Shown: in pieces, positions 17,313 to 26,232 of the stretch | Numbering within the stretch: position 1 is the stretch's first letter | How the letters are laid out: each line of letters begins with the position of its first letter | From: an uncultured Sulfitobacter sp. | GTDB lineage: Bacteria > Pseudomonadota > Alphaproteobacteria > Rhodobacterales > Rhodobacteraceae | Assembly: GCF_947497275.1 (NCBI RefSeq) | Contig: NZ_CANMFS010000005.1 | Coordinates: 62,001 to 126,000, forward strand | Reading direction: 5' to 3' | Length of the DNA stretch: 64,000 nt | Program-made: the position numbers and the translations under genes | The notes under the pieces: model-generated | What the model was told of the DNA's origin: nothing | Databases searched by the model: none | The model's input: only the letters and a program-made list of their open reading frames with translations

Positions 17313-18035
17313 TCAGACGACAAACTGTGCCCCATTGGCCGAGATCGTGGAGCCATTGATGAAGCCCGCATCGTCCGCCACGAGGAACGACACCACACGA
17401 GCGATTTCTTCGGGCTCGCCCAAGCGACCCGCAGGGATTTGGGCGACGATGCTGTCGCGGACCTTTTCCGGCACCGCCATGACCATGTCCGTGCCGATAT
17501 AGCCGGGGCAGATTGCATTGGCTGTAATATTTGCCCGCGCGCCTTCCTGTGCAAGCGATTTCACGATGCCCAGATCGCCCGCCTTGGTCGCGGCGTAGTT
17601 GACCTGTGCAAACTGGCCCTTTTGACCGTTGATCGACGAGATTACGACGATCCGGCCGAACTTCCGTTCGCGCATGCCGGGCCAGACAGGATGGATTGTA
17701 TTGAACACGCCGGTGAGGTTGGTGTTGACGACTTCGTGCCACTGTTCGGGCGTCATCTTGTGGAAGGGCGCATCGCGGGTGATGCCGGCGTTCGCAACGA
17801 CGATTTCGACGGGGCCGAGTTCGTCCTCGACCTTTGCAATACCTGCCTTGGACTCTTCGTAGTCCGCAACATTCCACTTGTAGGTCTTGATGCCCGTTTC
17901 ATCGGTAAATTTCGCTGCGGCATCGTCGTTGCCCGCATAGGTGGCCGCGACGGTATAGCCTTTGTCTTTCAGCTCTTTGGAGATGGCGGCGCCGATTCCA
18001 CGGCTGCCTCCGGTTACAAGTGCGACACGGGACAT
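17313..18035 (-). CDS. phaB: Acetoacetyl-CoA reductase PhaB
   Basis: A 240-residue short-chain dehydrogenase that reduces acetoacetyl-CoA to (R)-3-hydroxybutyryl-CoA with NADPH, the second step of polyhydroxybutyrate synthesis. It has the cofactor motif TGGSRGIG (residues 8-15), NAG at 82-84, and the catalytic Ser134, Tyr147 and Lys151. The long NTNLTGVFNTIHPVWPGMRER region is characteristic of PhaB rather than FabG. The ATG follows GGAGG at good spacing; an upstream ATG in frame lacks one. It lies downstream of phaA on the same strand but separated by 676 bases holding a decayed patatin-like gene. Confidence 0.93.
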   Translation of the reverse strand: MSRVALVTGGSRGIGAAISKELKDKGYTVAATYAGNDDAAAKFTDETGIKTYKWNVADYEESKAGIAKVEDELGPVEIVVANAGITRDAPFHKMTPEQWHEVVNTNLTGVFNTIHPVWPGMRERKFGRIVVISSINGQKGQFAQVNYAATKAGDLGIVKSLAQEGARANITANAICPGYIGTDMVMAVPEKVRDSIVAQIPAGRLGEPEEIARVVSFLVADDAGFINGSTISANGAQFVV

Positions 18036-18222
18036 TTGGTTTCCTCCGGTAACTATGTTTCTAATTGCGCGCAAAAATCGCAATTTTCTTTCTTATATCT
18101 CGGTTTAGGCAGTCGCGCGGCCTATGGCAACACCGAAGCGGCGGCTGCTTGAAGATTTCTTACGGTGCCCCGTGCCACCGCCGGTTTTCCAAAAAAGGAT
18201 GGCAGTCGCTTGCTCCTGTATC
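18036..18222. other. Leader region of phaB, no gene seen
   Basis: These bases lie between the patatin relic and phaB. They are AT-richer than the surroundings next to the phaB start and contain the phaB ribosome-binding site GGAGG. I cannot pick a convincing promoter. Confidence 0.4.
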
Positions 18223-18665
18223 TCAACTGCGGCGAATTTTTTTAGGGTAAGTAAAATCGATTTTGTCTGCCGGTACGGCCTTATCCGGCGCGATATAATC
18301 ACATCCTGCAATATGTCGTAGTTCCGGGTGAGCAATATCCATCGCTTGCGCATCGAACACGGTCGAGACGACGTCACGGTAGATCGATTGATGCGGAGAC
18401 AATCCGGTTTCGCCAGTTTCGTGGGGATTCATATTGCTGTAGAGGTCCGAAAAGGCCGCGCACATCGCACGGATAAAGTGCCCGCCCCGGCGGCTGATAA
18501 ACCCGGCTCCGGTGCCCGCGCCGCCGCTGACCCCGGTGATCCGGACGGGGGCAAGTTCAATCACGTCGCGCATCATGTCTAGCCAGCCACCCTCCCAGAA
18601 GCAGGGGGCCCACCGCCCGAGCAGACTAGCTGGTCGAATTGTGGGTATCGTGCACCCCCTGGCAT
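18223..18665 (-). pseudogene. Decayed patatin-like phospholipase fragment
   Basis: Starting at the minus-strand ATG at 18665 the frame reads MPGGARYPQFDQLVCSGGG. This matches the oxyanion-hole strand (SGGGTR) of a patatin-like family. A one-base shift in a C run moves the match to CFWEGGWLDMMRDV, then the nucleophile region RITGVSGGAG and LSPHQSIYRDVVSTVFDAQA. The frame ends at 18223 after only about 140 codons, whereas relatives run to about 300. The Ser of VSGGA is kept but the catalytic Asp half is absent. It sits between phaA and phaB on their strand. Confidence 0.75.
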
Positions 18666-18711
18666 GGACAGATGCGGCGCGGCCTCGAAAAAGGGCCGCA
18701 CCGCGCTCGGA

Positions 18712-19887
18712 TTAGGGGCGCTCGAGGCACATGGCAACGCCCATGCCGCCGCCGATGCACAGTGTGGCCAGACCTTTCTTGGCGCCGCGGCGCTTCATCT
18801 CGAACAGCAGGGTATTCAGGATGCGTGCCCCGGAAGCGCCGATGGGGTGGCCGATTGCGATGGCACCACCATTGACGTTGACGATCTCGGGGTCCCAACC
18901 CATGTCCTTGTTCACGGCGCAGGCCTGCGCGGCAAAAGCTTCGTTTGCCTCTACCAGATCCAGATCTTCGGGCTTCCAGCCGGCTTTTTCCAACGCTTTG
19001 CGCGATGCATAGATCGGCCCGACACCCATGATCGACGGATCAAGACCCGCTGTTGCATAGGACGCAATCCGTGCCAACGGCTCGATGCCGCGCTTTTCGG
19101 CTTCGTCCGCGCTCATCAGCAGGGCGGCGGCGGCGCCATCGTTGAGGCCGGAGGCGTTGGCCGCCGTGACAGAACCGTCCTTGGTAAACGCGGGCCGCAG
19201 TTTGGCCATCGCATCCATAGTCGCGCCGTGGCGGATGTACTCGTCGGCATCGACGATGGTGTCACCCTTGCGACCGGGAACGGTGTAGGCGAGAATCTCG
19301 TCCTTGAAACGGCCTTCCTTCTGCGCGGCTTCAGCCTTGTTTTGGGATGCAACAGCGAATTCGTCCTGTTGCTGGCGACTGATCTGCCATTTTTCGGCGA
19401 CATTTTCGGCGGTTTGCCCCATGTGATAGCCATGAAAGGCATCCCAAAGACCGTCTTTGATCATCGTGTCGATAAGCTTCATATCGCCCATTTTCTGGCC
19501 CGCGCGCATGTTCTGCGCATGCGGAGCCAAGGTCATGTTCTCCTGACCACCAGCGGCGACAATGCTCGCGTCGCCCAACTGAATGTGTTGCGCGGCCAAG
19601 GCAACGGCGCGCAGTCCGGACCCGCAAACCTGGTTGATCGACCAGGCGGCGGATTCCTGTGGCAATCCCGCGTTGATATGCGCCTGGCGCGCGGGGTTCT
19701 GGCCCTGTGCCGCGGTCAGCACCTGACCCAGAATTGTTTCAGACACATCCGAGGCGTCGATACCGGCGCGTGCGACGACTTCCTTCAGCACGGCAGCCCC
19801 CAGATCATGTGCGGGTGTGTTGGCGAAGGCGCCGCCGAAGCTGCCAACGGCAGTGCGGGCGGCGGAGGCGATAACAACGTTGGTCAT
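18712..19887 (-). CDS. phaA: Acetyl-CoA C-acetyltransferase PhaA
   Basis: A 391-residue thiolase that condenses two acetyl-CoA into acetoacetyl-CoA, the first step of PHB synthesis; it can also run in the degradative direction. The acylated Cys88 is in NQVCGSG. NEAFAAQ and [16 protein letters not shown] provide the His, and the C-terminal [13 protein letters not shown] carries the second catalytic Cys. The start gives the usual [16 protein letters not shown]-terminus; a frame 40 codons longer is open but not conserved in character. It probably forms the original phaA-phaB operon. The PHA synthase gene is not in this window. Confidence 0.95.
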   Translation of the reverse strand: MTNVVIASAARTAVGSFGGAFANTPAHDLGAAVLKEVVARAGIDASDVSETILGQVLTAAQGQNPARQAHINAGLPQESAAWSINQVCGSGLRAVALAAQHIQLGDASIVAAGGQENMTLAPHAQNMRAGQKMGDMKLIDTMIKDGLWDAFHGYHMGQTAENVAEKWQISRQQQDEFAVASQNKAEAAQKEGRFKDEILAYTVPGRKGDTIVDADEYIRHGATMDAMAKLRPAFTKDGSVTAANASGLNDGAAAALLMSADEAEKRGIEPLARIASYATAGLDPSIMGVGPIYASRKALEKAGWKPEDLDLVEANEAFAAQACAVNKDMGWDPEIVNVNGGAIAIGHPIGASGARILNTLLFEMKRRGAKKGLATLCIGGGMGVAMCLERP

Positions 19888-20040
19888 GGAATGCAGTCCT
19901 CTCTTATGACGCGGGGTAGGAGGGGGCGTGCGAGACCGCCATCGCGGTCCGCTGTGGCGCTCCCCACCTTCTGATCGAGGCATATCGCATCGGATGCGCA
20001 CCGGCAACAGGCACGGTCCTGCGTGGGCGGGCCAGAGCCG

Positions 20041-20877
20041 TCAGCCCTGGCGTATTTTCGCGTCTTGCAACCACGGTGGACGGGTCGTGGGCGCGGCAAA
20101 ATAATAACCTTGCAAAAGATCGACGCCCATATCGGTCAGCATCTGCGCGTCCTGAGCGGTCTCGACATTTTCGGCAACGGTCAGCATATCGAAATGCCTC
20201 GCAACCGCCAAGAGGGCGCGCATGAGAACCTGGTTATCAGGATTGGCTGCGATCCCGCGCACGAATTGCCCGTCTATTTTCACGATGTCGAACAGAAATT
20301 CCCTGAAGTGGCGGATAGCCAGCTGACCCGAACCGAAATCGTCCATGGCAAAGCAGATGCCCCTGGATTGGAGGCGTTTCATGAAATCAATAACCAGTTC
20401 GGGCACCGACATCGCAGAGCTTTCGGTGATTTCAAGTATCAGGCGCTCCCCGATCGTGGGGCTTTCGCGCAGGAAGCGGTTGAGCGTGCTGGTCCACGGA
20501 TGATAGCCGATGGAGCGGGCCGACATGTTGATCGACAGGCGCAAAGCGGGATTTGCCTTCAGCGTCAGGAGGCCGTGGCGCAAAGCCAGCACGTCGATTT
20601 CGCGTCCCGTTTCGGTTGTTTCGATCTTGTCCATGAACTGTGCCGCCGGAATTACCCGGCCGGTTGGATCAAGAACACGGATCAGCCCTTCGTGAAAGCC
20701 AGGCTCCCGCGCGCCATCGGCCCGCATTACGGGTTGAAACGCAAGCAGCGTCTGTTTGTAGCGTATCGCCTCCTGCACCAGCGCGAGGGTGCTCTGATCC
20801 TGCTGGGTGATGGCGAAGTTGAGCGGGCTGTCCGCACCGGGCGCCATATCGGCAAGCTTGCGTCTGGGAATGCCCAT
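20041..20877 (-). CDS. EAL domain protein (c-di-GMP phosphodiesterase-like)
   Basis: A 278-residue protein that is almost entirely one EAL domain, with no sensor or membrane segment. The signature Glu is present but the motif reads EGL (FHEGLIRV) instead of EAL. Other active-site elements are visible: LSINMSA (Asn), LEITES (Glu), MDDFGSG (metal-binding Asp pair), VKIDGQFV (Lys) and the late LQGYYF. Phosphodiesterase activity is therefore possible. It is divergent from tag, with 127 bases between start codons. Confidence 0.88.
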   Translation of the reverse strand: MGIPRRKLADMAPGADSPLNFAITQQDQSTLALVQEAIRYKQTLLAFQPVMRADGAREPGFHEGLIRVLDPTGRVIPAAQFMDKIETTETGREIDVLALRHGLLTLKANPALRLSINMSARSIGYHPWTSTLNRFLRESPTIGERLILEITESSAMSVPELVIDFMKRLQSRGICFAMDDFGSGQLAIRHFREFLFDIVKIDGQFVRGIAANPDNQVLMRALLAVARHFDMLTVAENVETAQDAQMLTDMGVDLLQGYYFAAPTTRPPWLQDAKIRQG

Positions 20878-21004
20878 CGTGCGAGAATCCTGTTTTGAAC
20901 GTGTCCGGCTACCCTGCGCGCGTGGACCCTAAAGAGATGTTAAGCGAAGATTTTTGTGCGAATCCTGTGAAAATTGATTACACCTGCGCTGTGAGGAAAA
21001 CGCC

Positions 21005-21577
21005 ATGACGAGATGCGACTGGGCAGGGCCCGAACAGATATACATCGATTACCACGATCACGAATGGGGCGTCCCCGAGCATGACAGCCGCGCGCTTTGG
21101 GAAAAGCTGATCCTCGACGGGTTTCAGGCGGGGCTCAGCTGGATCACGATACTGAAAAAGCGCGACGCCTTTCGCGCGGCGTTCGAAGGGTTCGACCCTG
21201 CGGTGATCGCCCATTGGGGCGAGACCGATGTGCAGCGGTTGCTCGGTAATTCGGCCATCATTCGCCACCGTGGCAAGATCGAAGCAACAATCACAAACGC
21301 GCAGGCCTGGATCGCGCTGGAGGAGCGCGATGGATTTGCGCCTTTCATGTGGCGCTACGTCGACGGAACACCCCTGCAGAACAGGTTTGCCACCATGGCT
21401 GATGTTCCCCCGAAAACAGCGATGTCCGAGCAGGTGTCGAAGGATCTGAAAAAGGCGGGTTTCAAATTTTGCGGCCCGACCATCGTGTATGCGTGGATGG
21501 AAGCGTGCGGATTGGTCAACGACCACCTTACATGCTGTCCGCGCCACGCGGCAGTCAAACAGATGGCACTACGCTAG
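21005..21577 (+). CDS. tag: DNA-3-methyladenine glycosylase I
   Basis: A 190-residue base-excision enzyme that removes 3-methyladenine from alkylated DNA. The N-terminal RCDWAG and YHDHEWGVPEHD (Glu and Trp of the base pocket), the central LDGFQAGLSWITIL and the C-terminal CGLVNDHLTCCPRH with zinc-binding Cys and His are all family hallmarks. GAGG lies before the ATG. It is probably transcribed alone. Confidence 0.95.
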   Translation: MTRCDWAGPEQIYIDYHDHEWGVPEHDSRALWEKLILDGFQAGLSWITILKKRDAFRAAFEGFDPAVIAHWGETDVQRLLGNSAIIRHRGKIEATITNAQAWIALEERDGFAPFMWRYVDGTPLQNRFATMADVPPKTAMSEQVSKDLKKAGFKFCGPTIVYAWMEACGLVNDHLTCCPRHAAVKQMALR

Positions 21578-22033
21578 GCATTGGCTCGCGGATTTGGGGG
21601 AGGTCCGTCCGATCCTCGGGCGACAGCTGCAGAATCGGCGGCGTTTTCGGGCCAGGCGAAAGAGTCGGTGAAGCGAATGAAACGTTTTTGTCATGGGCCA
21701 CCGCATGCGTTATGCAGGCAGCGCCACCCGTCGGGCGCGCATCGAAACACGTCAGTCGGCAGGTTTCGAAGCATCCGGTGACCGTGGCGAGGTGTGGGAT
21801 TCCGCATCTGCCCGAGCGTGATCGCATGAGCGTGGCGTTTTAGAAGTAATCCGGCGCCTTGAAGCAACTCCGGGGGAATAGGTGCCATATCGCGCATTGA
21901 CTCCCGCCCGATCCCCCGTATAAGCGCGCAATCGTTGGTGTTGGTGGCCCCCGTGAGGGGAGGCCTGTCGGGGTTTTCCCAGAGGACAACGCCCTTTACC
22001 GCCCCTTCCGGGGCAACATAAAGGAGAACAGCC
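21578..22033. other. Intergenic region before rpsD
   Basis: These 456 bases contain no gene I can support. A short open frame at 21693-21818 (MGHRMRYAGSATRR...) has no convincing ribosome-binding site. The last 135 bases contain the rpsD promoter and two small hairpins (CCCC-GTGA-GGGG near 21948, and GCCCC-TTCC-GGGGC at 22001-22014) in the probable leader. Confidence 0.5.
21897..21924 (+). promoter_or_regulatory. Promoter of rpsD
   Basis: TTGACT and TATAAG are separated by 16 bases. This is one of the best sigma70-type matches in the window and lies about 110 bases before the rpsD start codon. Confidence 0.7.
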
Positions 22034-22654
22034 GTGACCAAACGCACCGCTGCCAAGTACAAGATTGACCGCCGCATGGGCGAAAACATCTGGGGCCGTC
22101 CTAAATCCCCCGTCAACCGCCGCGAATATGGCCCCGGTCAGCATGGCCAGCGCCGCAAGGGTAAAATCTCCGATTTCGGTATCCAGCTGCGCGCCAAGCA
22201 GAAGCTCAAGGGCTACTACGGCGACCTGACCGAAAAACAATTCCGCCGCATCTACGGCGAAGCGGAGCGGGTCAAGGGCGACACCGGTGAAAACCTGATC
22301 GGCCTGCTGGAGCGTCGTCTGGATGCGGTCGTGTACCGTGCCAAATTCGTCGCGACTGTTTTTGCTGCACGTCAGTTCGTCAATCACCGTCACGTCCGTG
22401 TGAACGGCAAGCTGGTGAACATCCCGTCCTACCGCGTAAAGGAAGGTGATGTGATCGAGGTCCGTGACCGCTCCAAGCAGATGGTTGCGCTGATCGAGGC
22501 GACGCAACTCGCGGAACGCGATGTGCCCGACTATATCGACGCAGATCACTCCAAGATGACAGCGACATTCGTGCGTACACCCACTCTGGGCGATGTGCCA
22601 TACCCCGTCGTGATGGAACCGAACCTCGTGGTCGAATTCTACGCAAAGAACTAA
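22034..22654 (+). CDS. rpsD: 30S ribosomal protein S4
   Basis: A 206-residue S4, a primary 16S rRNA-binding protein that nucleates 30S assembly. It has the standard [19 protein letters not shown] start for this lineage, [10 protein letters not shown], and the S4 RNA-binding domain [13 protein letters not shown] to [16 protein letters not shown]. The start is GTG, preceded by AAGGAG at 22021. It is monocistronic, with a clear promoter upstream and terminator downstream, unlike the alpha-operon arrangement of E. coli. Confidence 0.98.
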   Translation: MTKRTAAKYKIDRRMGENIWGRPKSPVNRREYGPGQHGQRRKGKISDFGIQLRAKQKLKGYYGDLTEKQFRRIYGEAERVKGDTGENLIGLLERRLDAVVYRAKFVATVFAARQFVNHRHVRVNGKLVNIPSYRVKEGDVIEVRDRSKQMVALIEATQLAERDVPDYIDADHSKMTATFVRTPTLGDVPYPVVMEPNLVVEFYAKN

Positions 22655-22678
22655 TCTTTGCATTCAACGGTTTTTTTG

Positions 22679-22712
22679 ACGCCCCGCCGGCTTTCCGGCG
22701 GGGCGTTTTTTG
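22679..22712 (+). terminator. Rho-independent terminator after rpsD
   Basis: A perfect 10-bp GC-rich stem (GCCCCGCCGG and complement) with loop CTTT is followed by GTTTTTT. It starts 26 bases after the rpsD stop. Confidence 0.93.
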
Positions 22713-22865
22713 TACGTTTTGACATTTTTTGAACATACTCACGTCCGGTTTGACATGCATTAACGTCTTGAGGGAGCAGACACGCGTCTATTTCGGCGGT
22801 GGTGATGGCCCTTCGGACCGGTGCGATTTTTTTTGGGGACTGGTCGCTTTTAGAGGAGAATGAAA

Positions 22866-23327
22866 GTGATTGAAGCAAAAGCGGCGCTGGCAATTGCCGA
22901 GACCGTCCTGGAGAAAACCCGAGCAGCGATGCAGCAGGGGGATTCTGAAACTTTCATTTCGTTTTTCAACAGCCCCCAGAGATTCGAAACACTGTCTGGC
23001 GATTTTCTGGTCAGGGATGTGGCAGGAATGCGCGAGCAGATCAAACAGGTTTGCGCGGAGAACGCACGGCTTGGCGTGACGCGAATTAAGCGGACCTGTA
23101 TCGAAGCATTCTCCAAATCACCCAACGAAATCGACTGTGTCTACTCCACCAGCCTGTACGCTGGTGACCTTCTCGCGCGGGCGCCGCATACGACCTATAT
23201 CACCCTGGGTCTGATCGACGACGCCTGGAAGATCCTGTACACGATGTACGGTGCCGAACCCAGCGAGAGTACCACAGACGCGCTGCTGCGCCGCGCGGCT
23301 GCCAAACCCATGCTCACCCTCGTTTGA
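22866..23327 (+). CDS. NTF2-like/SnoaL-type hypothetical protein
   Basis: A 153-residue soluble protein of no recognised named family. An N-terminal helix (AKAALAIAETVLEKTRAAMQ) followed by DSETFISFFNSPQRFETLSGDFLV and a strand-rich C-terminal half resemble an NTF2-like fold, which is inference. The GTG at 22866 is chosen because AGAGGAGA sits 6 bases before it; an ATG two codons earlier would be too close to that site. It lies between the rpsD terminator and hisC. Confidence 0.65.
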   Translation: MIEAKAALAIAETVLEKTRAAMQQGDSETFISFFNSPQRFETLSGDFLVRDVAGMREQIKQVCAENARLGVTRIKRTCIEAFSKSPNEIDCVYSTSLYAGDLLARAPHTTYITLGLIDDAWKILYTMYGAEPSESTTDALLRRAAAKPMLTLV

Positions 23328-23464
23328 TGCGGCTTACCCAGACCCGGTGGGCCCATATGCATCTCGCCAAGGCTGCGCGCCGGTCGTGCGACGGGGCAAA
23401 TCGCTTCTGGTGAGGGCGCGGTCGAGGCGCTAGAAGGGCGCCAAGCAACCAAAGAGCGCCCGAT

Positions 23465-24547
23465 ATGACACAGACCATTGCACCGCAGCCCGGCATCATG
23501 GACATCTCCCTGTATCAGGGAGGCGCGTCGGAGGTGGCCGGCGTCGAGAATGTGGTCAAGCTCAGCTCGAACGAGAATCCGCTTGGCCCCAGCGACGGCG
23601 CGATCAAGGCCTTTCAACAAGCGGCCTTCAAACTGCACCGCTACCCGTCATCGGACCACGCGGGCCTGCGCCACGCCATCGCCGAGGTGCACGGCCTGGA
23701 TGCAGACAAGATCGTCTGCGCGGCAGGATCCGGCGATATCCTCAACTATCTGTGTCAGGCTTACGCGGGTCCGGGGACGGAGGTCATCCATACCGAACAT
23801 GGTTTCGCGCTCTACAGGATCTATGCGCTGGCGGCGGGGGCGACGCCTGTCGAGGTGAAAGAACGCGAGCGGGTGACAGATGTGGATGCCATTCTTGCAT
23901 CCTGCACGGACAAGACCCGGCTCGTCTTCATCGCCAATCCCAACAACCCGACGGGCACCATGATCGGCTCCGCCGAGATCGCGCGGCTGGCGGATGGGCT
24001 GCCCGCGCAATGTCTTCTGGTGCTCGATGGGGCCTACGCCGAGTATGTCGAGGATTATGACGCGGGTGCGGGGCTGGTGGACTCGCGCGAAAACGTGGTC
24101 ATGACCCGCACCTTTTCAAAACTCTATGGTCTGGGCGGTTTGCGCATTGGATGGGGCTACGCGCCCAAACCGGTGATCGACGTCCTGAACCGGATCCGCG
24201 GTCCGTTCAACCTGAGCGGCGCTGCAATTGATGCCGCACAGGTCGCCGTGCGCGACCGGAAGTATGCCGATCACTGCCGTGCCGAAAACGCCAGATGGCG
24301 GCACTGGATGGCAGAGGCCCTGGCCGAGATCGGTGTGCCGTCGGATGTTTCCTGCGCGAATTTCATCTTGGCACGCTTCGCGAGTGAGGACGAGGCGCAG
24401 AACTGTGATGCCTATCTGCAATCGCAGGGGCTGATCGTGCGGCAGGTGGGGGGATATAACCTGCCCAACTGTCTGCGCATTACCGTGGGTGATGAGGCAT
24501 CGTGCCGTCGGGTGGTGCACGCAGTGCGCCAGTTCAAGGGGGGCTGA
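23465..24547 (+). CDS. hisC: Histidinol-phosphate aminotransferase family protein HisC
   Basis: A 360-residue PLP-dependent class I/II aminotransferase. [10 protein letters not shown] near the N-terminus, ANPNNPTGT and the Schiff-base lysine in [15 protein letters not shown] (about Lys219) are diagnostic. The family transaminates histidinol phosphate and often also phenylpyruvate and hydroxyphenylpyruvate. It is followed 3 bases later by the prephenate dehydrogenase gene. That suggests this copy serves tyrosine or phenylalanine synthesis, perhaps in addition to histidine. Which substrate dominates is not visible. Confidence 0.92.
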   Translation: MTQTIAPQPGIMDISLYQGGASEVAGVENVVKLSSNENPLGPSDGAIKAFQQAAFKLHRYPSSDHAGLRHAIAEVHGLDADKIVCAAGSGDILNYLCQAYAGPGTEVIHTEHGFALYRIYALAAGATPVEVKERERVTDVDAILASCTDKTRLVFIANPNNPTGTMIGSAEIARLADGLPAQCLLVLDGAYAEYVEDYDAGAGLVDSRENVVMTRTFSKLYGLGGLRIGWGYAPKPVIDVLNRIRGPFNLSGAAIDAAQVAVRDRKYADHCRAENARWRHWMAEALAEIGVPSDVSCANFILARFASEDEAQNCDAYLQSQGLIVRQVGGYNLPNCLRITVGDEASCRRVVHAVRQFKGG

Positions 24548-24550
24548 GCG

Positions 24551-25474
24551 ATGGCACAGATTTACGACCGCGTGGCACTGATCGGTCTGGGCCTTATCGC
24601 GTCCTCGATTTTCTGGGGGATCAAGCGCGCGGACCTTGCACGCGAAGTGCGTGGTTTCGCGCGCTCGGAAGAAACCCGCGCGACGGCGCGCGACATCGGG
24701 CTGTGCGATGTCGTCTGCGACGATATCAACGACGCGGTGAAAGGCGCCGATCTGGTGGTGCTGTGCGTTCCCGTGGGGGTCATGGGCACCGTCATGAAGG
24801 ACATTCGCGACAGTCTCAAACCCGGTGCGACGATCACCGATGTCGGATCGGTCAAGCGCGATGTGATAGATCAGATCGCGCCGCTTTTGCCGGAAGGCGT
24901 GAATTTCGTTGCGGGCCATCCTTTGGCGGGAACGGAACATTCCGGTCCGCGCTCGGGCTTTGCCGAGCTTTTCGACAACCGCTGGTGTTTGCTGATGCCG
25001 AGCGAAGGCACCGATCCGTCGGTGACGGCGCAACTGCGCGCCTTTTGGGAGGGTCTTGGCTCCAACGTCGAGGAAATGGACGCGGATCACCACGATCTTG
25101 TGCTCGCGGTCACGTCGCATGCGCCACATCTCATCGCCTATACCATGGTGGGCGTGGCGGACGATCTGCGCCGCGTGACCGACAGCGAGGTAATCAAATA
25201 TTCTGCGGCAGGTTTCCGCGATTTTACGCGTATCGCGGCCTCCGATCCGACAATGTGGCGCGATGTTTTTCTCTCCAACAAGGAAGCGACCCTGGAGATT
25301 CTCGGGCGGTTCACCGAAGAACTATTTGCGCTTCAGCGGGCGATACGGCAGGGTGACGGAGAACACCTGCATGACTATTTCACCCGCACGCGCGCCATTC
25401 GGCGCAGCATCATCGACGCGGGACAGGACACAGACGCCCCGAACTTCGGGCGTGTACCGGGGCGTAAACCATGA
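24551..25474 (+). CDS. tyrA: Prephenate/arogenate dehydrogenase
   Basis: A 307-residue NAD(P)-dependent dehydrogenase that oxidatively decarboxylates prephenate or arogenate toward tyrosine. The Rossmann loop is ALIGLGLIASS (about residues 9-19). TDVGSVK, AGHPLAGTEHSG and the catalytic-His region VTSHAPHLIAY identify the TyrA family. There is no chorismate mutase or ACT domain, so it is the monofunctional type. It lies directly after hisC, and the extensin-like gene overlaps its stop by four bases (ATGA). Confidence 0.93.
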   Translation: MAQIYDRVALIGLGLIASSIFWGIKRADLAREVRGFARSEETRATARDIGLCDVVCDDINDAVKGADLVVLCVPVGVMGTVMKDIRDSLKPGATITDVGSVKRDVIDQIAPLLPEGVNFVAGHPLAGTEHSGPRSGFAELFDNRWCLLMPSEGTDPSVTAQLRAFWEGLGSNVEEMDADHHDLVLAVTSHAPHLIAYTMVGVADDLRRVTDSEVIKYSAAGFRDFTRIAASDPTMWRDVFLSNKEATLEILGRFTEELFALQRAIRQGDGEHLHDYFTRTRAIRRSIIDAGQDTDAPNFGRVPGRKP

Positions 25475-26232
25475 AAAAGCTGACCTTGTTCCTTTGTCTT
25501 TCCGCAACGGTTGCCTGCGGCGGTCCGGACAGTTCGCTGCGGCCCGAAGGCCGCCCGATGACACAATTCATAGAGATCGTGCCTGACGGGACGATCGACC
25601 GCTCCGCGATAGAGAACAAGCAAGGCGGGTTCCTTGCGTCATTGCGTCCCATTTTCCGTTCCCCCAAGGCGGCTCGGGAACTGCGTCAGCAGCAAAAGGT
25701 ATTGGCCGCCGGAGCAGTCTGTGGCGACATTGCCATTCAGGGCAGGGCGATCGGCAGCGTATCCGGGTCGGCCGGCGGGTGTGGTGTGGACAACGCGGTT
25801 CAGATCTCTTCGGTTTCCGGCGTCTCGCTCAGCGCACGGTCCACGATGGACTGCGGCACTGCGCGCGCCCTCAAGTCATGGGTGGACAAAAGCGCAAAGC
25901 CAGCGCTTTCCAAAAAGGGTGGTGGCCTGCGCGAATTGAAGGTGGCCGCCCACTATGCCTGTCGCCGCCGCAACAACGCGAAAACCGGCAAGATCTCCGA
26001 ACATGGCAAAGGACGTGCCATTGATATTTCGGGTTTTCAGCTTGCCGATGGCAGCGAGATCACGGTCCTGCACGGATGGAACAAGCGTGGGATGAAAAAA
26101 CCGCTGCAGCGGATGCACAAGGAAGCCTGCGGTCCGTTCGGCACCGTTTTGGGGCCGCGCGCCAACCGTCATCATCTCGATCACTTCCACTTCGACACGG
26201 CACGTTACAGATCGGGAACCTACTGTCGCTAG
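25471..26232 (+). CDS. Extensin-like family protein (putative lipoprotein)
   Basis: A 253-residue protein with an N-terminal lipoprotein-like signal (lipobox near TVACG, Cys16). The C-terminal extensin-like domain has CGTARALKSWVD, HYACRRRNN, SEHGKGRAIDISGF and NRHHLDHFHFD. The HGxGxAxD and HxxHFH elements are the zinc ligands of LAS/peptidase M15-type folds, so a cell-wall peptidase role is plausible but not shown. The start overlaps the tyrA stop, so expression is coupled to aromatic amino acid genes without an obvious functional reason. Confidence 0.85.
   Translation: MKKLTLFLCLSATVACGGPDSSLRPEGRPMTQFIEIVPDGTIDRSAIENKQGGFLASLRPIFRSPKAARELRQQQKVLAAGAVCGDIAIQGRAIGSVSGSAGGCGVDNAVQISSVSGVSLSARSTMDCGTARALKSWVDKSAKPALSKKGGGLRELKVAAHYACRRRNNAKTGKISEHGKGRAIDISGFQLADGSEITVLHGWNKRGMKKPLQRMHKEACGPFGTVLGPRANRHHLDHFHFDTARYRSGTYCR

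Noticed and set aside
21691-22116. Minus-strand frame across the rpsD promoter
   Set aside because: It overlaps the promoter and start of rpsD and shows no family resemblance.
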